Source: Entomomonas moraniae (GTDB taxonomy: Bacteria; Pseudomonadota; Gammaproteobacteria; Pseudomonadales; Pseudomonadaceae). From it: a stretch of DNA of 64,000 nucleotides. The notes under the pieces are model-generated. The model saw nothing but the letters and a program-made list of their open reading frames with translations, did not search any database and was not told the DNA's origin. Both the position numbers and the translations under genes were made by a program. The number at the start of each line of letters is the position of its first letter. The first letter of the stretch is position 1. Shown one piece after another: positions 62,451 through 64,000 of this stretch. Location of the stretch: the NCBI RefSeq assembly GCF_003991975.1, contig NZ_CP029822.1, forward strand, positions 558,001 through 622,000, written 5' to 3'.

Positions 62451-62619
62451 GCGTTAGAGCCTGTATCTAAAATCATAAAGCTAGGATGTGATGAAATTAC
62501 TTAAAAATAATTAAAGTTAGGTATTTATGCTAATTAACTATTTGTTTTTAGTTAAATATTGTCAGCTTAAAAAAATAATGAATTATTTCTATAATTATTT
62601 TTCGCTCTAAACGAAATAC

Positions 62620-62652
62620 AGCCCTTAGCCTAATCCGCAAGGGCTTTTTTTA
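62620..62652 (+). terminator. Terminator upstream of the lipoprotein gene
   Basis: AGCCCTT (62620-62626) / AAGGGCT (62639-62645) then seven T, facing right. Confidence 0.75.
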
Positions 62653-62703
62653 TGCCTGTATTAAAACTATACTTCATTTTTTATGTATCTAAGGATGAAG
62701 AGA

Positions 62704-63189
62704 ATGAAGCAATTAATTATCAGCGTGATTTTAGCAGTTTTGCTTGTGGGATGTGGTGAAAAGCCTAATTTTTCGATTAATAAAGATGATACACCAGAAA
62801 CGTATGCTAATAATCCTGTTTTTATAAAAGTTGAACAGCACTTTACTCCTGCGACTGATGAGGGTAAAAATACTATTGTTTATCAATTTATTGGGGGGCC
62901 GGTATCTTTTTATGATATAAAAACAAGCGATTTAAGTGTATTGGGTGGATCTATTTATATTATTAGTAATCCTAACATGAAAAGCACGTACTTAATTATT
63001 AAAGGCGAAGAGAGTTTTGATAAGTTAGCAGATAGGTTAATTAAATCAAAAAATCTTATTTGTAAAAGGGTCGAGACAGGAAATGATAAAGTATTTCAAT
63101 GTGCGGACCAAAAGAAACCTGATACTAGGTTAACCATTTATTATAATTCACTTTCAGATATTGTGTCTGTAACTCAAGTTCAATATTAA
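62704..63189 (+). CDS. Small lipoprotein, unknown
   Basis: 161 residues from ATG 62704 (MKQLIISVILAVLLVGCGEK), with AGGA eight bases upstream; upstream in-frame ATGs at 62683 and 62695 are less suitable. Lipobox LVGC, mature start at Cys17. The mature protein (YANNPVFIKVEQHFTPATDE, VYQFIGGPVSFYDI, two later Cys in LICKRVE and FQCADQ) is an alpha/beta domain I do not recognise. Lies between two terminators; monocistronic, within prophage debris, but intact. Confidence 0.65.
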   Translation: MKQLIISVILAVLLVGCGEKPNFSINKDDTPETYANNPVFIKVEQHFTPATDEGKNTIVYQFIGGPVSFYDIKTSDLSVLGGSIYIISNPNMKSTYLIIKGEESFDKLADRLIKSKNLICKRVETGNDKVFQCADQKKPDTRLTIYYNSLSDIVSVTQVQY

Positions 63190-63210
63190 TACTATCAAGT
63201 CTAGATAAAA

Positions 63211-63235
63211 GACCGCTCATTGAGGCGGTTTTTTA
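63211..63235 (+). terminator. Terminator after the lipoprotein gene
   Basis: ACCGC (63212-63216) / GCGGT (63225-63229) followed by six T. Confidence 0.75.
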
Positions 63236-63263
63236 TAGCTGAAAATTACCAAGACAACATGAA

Positions 63264-63620
63264 ATGCCAGAAAAAGACATAAGTTTTTGGATAGACCTAT
63301 ACAACATTGCACGAGAACAAGGAATAGCATTAGCTATGGTTTTCGTTGTAATCATATTTCGAATGTAGCGAGATGAAAAGCACCCAAGTTTTAAATTAGT
63401 ATTATTCGATTCTATGTTTGGATCACATATTGTTTTTAGTGTAGGCGTTACCTGTAGAGAGTTTGGCTTATCTTATGGATAGGCATTAGCAGCATCAGGT
63501 TTTATAGGTGTATTTGGTTTGAAAACAGCTAAGTACTTCATAAGAAAATTAATCGATAAAAAAATAGAACAAAGTACTAGCTACCAAGACAGATACAGAA
63601 ACGAGGATGACGAACTATGA
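63264..63620 (+). pseudogene. Lambda-type phage holin with two amber codons
   Basis: 119 codons from ATG 63264 to TGA 63620. Reading through TAG at 63366-63368 and 63480-63482 gives MPEKDISFWIDLYNIAREQG, IALAMVFVVIIFRM, RDEKHPSFKLVLFDSMFGSH, IVFSVGVTCREFGLSYG and ALAASGFIGVFGLKTAKYFI, the three-helix layout of lambda-family holins. Both stops could come from CAG by C-to-T change. The stop overlaps the next ATG (ATGA), as in intact phage lysis cassettes. Confidence 0.75.
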
Positions 63621-64000
63621 GTCTACCAAGAGGAATAAGAAACAATAATCTAGGTCATATACATTGAGGTATTAAATTTCAAGGATTAGTGTCTGAATCA
63701 CAGAGGACGGATCAATCATGCTATCAATTTATTGATCCTGTGTATTGTATTAGAGCTATTATAAAGGTCATGTTTTCATACAGAGATAAATACGGATTAA
63801 GGACGGTTCAATCAACTATTAATCGTTATGCTCCATCTAATAAAAATAACACACAAGGCTATATTCAACGAGCATGTACCAAATTAGGTGTTCAGTCAGA
63901 CGAACCAATTAAGCTCACGGATGCAGTACTTTATCGATTAAAAGTGCTGTGCGGTTTTTTTAGGATTTCGATTTTCTTTTTACGAAATTCGAGTTCTTTC
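63617..64000 (+). pseudogene. Phage lysis/virion protein relic running off the window
   Basis: From ATG 63617: MSLPRGIRNNNLGHIH, TGA at 63665-63667, GIKFQGLVSESQRTDQSCYQ, FIDPVYCIRAIIKVMFSYRD, KYGLRTVQSTINRYAPSNKN, NTQGYIQRACTKLGVQSDEP. The RGIRNNNxGNI start and R-A-x-x-K-x-x-x-x-Y-x-x-KYGLxTV...INRxAPxxEN pattern is that of a widespread phage structural/lysozyme-like protein. The end of the family appears replaced by unrelated sequence before the window edge. Confidence 0.7.

Noticed and set aside
61714-64000. Reassignment of TAG to glutamine
   Set aside because: TAA and TGA also interrupt frames, the recombinase TAG at 1.39 kb replaces a leucine position, and no suppressor tRNA is in the window.

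Overview
The window is AT-rich DNA from a gammaproteobacterium, most likely a low-GC, host-associated member of the Pseudomonadaceae (an Entomomonas-like organism is my best guess). AhpF, SHMT and the EttA/GlyA neighbourhood resemble Pseudomonas versions, while the urease genes follow the Yersinia-type order ureABCEFGD-yut-nik. The taxonomic call is inference from recognised proteins; no rRNA is present.

Layout. 0-2 kb: end of an unrecognised gene, a phage-type small protein, and a tyrosine recombinase broken by an amber codon. 2.3-10.5 kb: two very large adjacent genes of unknown function. The first joins a prenyltransferase-like toroid, five carboxypeptidase-regulatory-like repeats, CARDB-like domains and a seven-motif calcium-binding propeller. 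The second carries a transglutaminase-like fold without the catalytic cysteine and a hydrophobic C-terminus. 11.2-18.5 kb: a cassette of secreted hydrolase, cupin, two aldo-keto reductases, CMD-family protein, iron alcohol dehydrogenase and NAD-binding protein, with a divergent LysR regulator, an IS3 relic and related short repeats at both ends. 18.6-22.6 kb: a small satellite-like element (Gp2/YfjJ-type protein, AlpA regulator, unknown RHH-tailed protein, iteron-like repeats and hairpins) at the 3' end of tRNA-Ala(GGC).

22.8-35.3 kb: thirteen co-directional genes for a complete urease: structural subunits, accessory proteins, urea channel, NikABCDE-type transporter, and a SAM methyltransferase whose role is unclear. 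Urea import, nickel import, nickel insertion and catalysis are thus encoded in one probable operon. 35.5-38.1 kb: FUSC-like membrane protein, InaA/WaaP-type kinase and a methyltransferase. 38.8-43.5 kb: EptA lipid A phosphoethanolamine transferase, a two-component pair, and a divergent second response regulator without a partner. 44.1-44.5 kb: tRNA-Arg, -His, -Leu.

45.2-49 kb: GtrA/GtrB/polytopic glycosyltransferase set for O-antigen or surface glycan modification, with a periplasmic DUF2059-like protein. 49.1-51.4 kb: AhpC/AhpF peroxidase. 52.9-59.2 kb: EttA, GlyA, GlpQ and small exported proteins, one with tyrosine-rich tandem repeats. From 51.5 kb rightward pseudogenes become frequent (frameshifted lipoprotein, DUF3592-like relic, unknown relics), and 61.7-64 kb holds a decayed prophage: Gp157-like and neighbouring relics, then a lambda-type holin overlapping a phage lysis/virion gene, each with in-frame stops. 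The overall picture is a stable metabolic core interleaved with accessory DNA in active decay.
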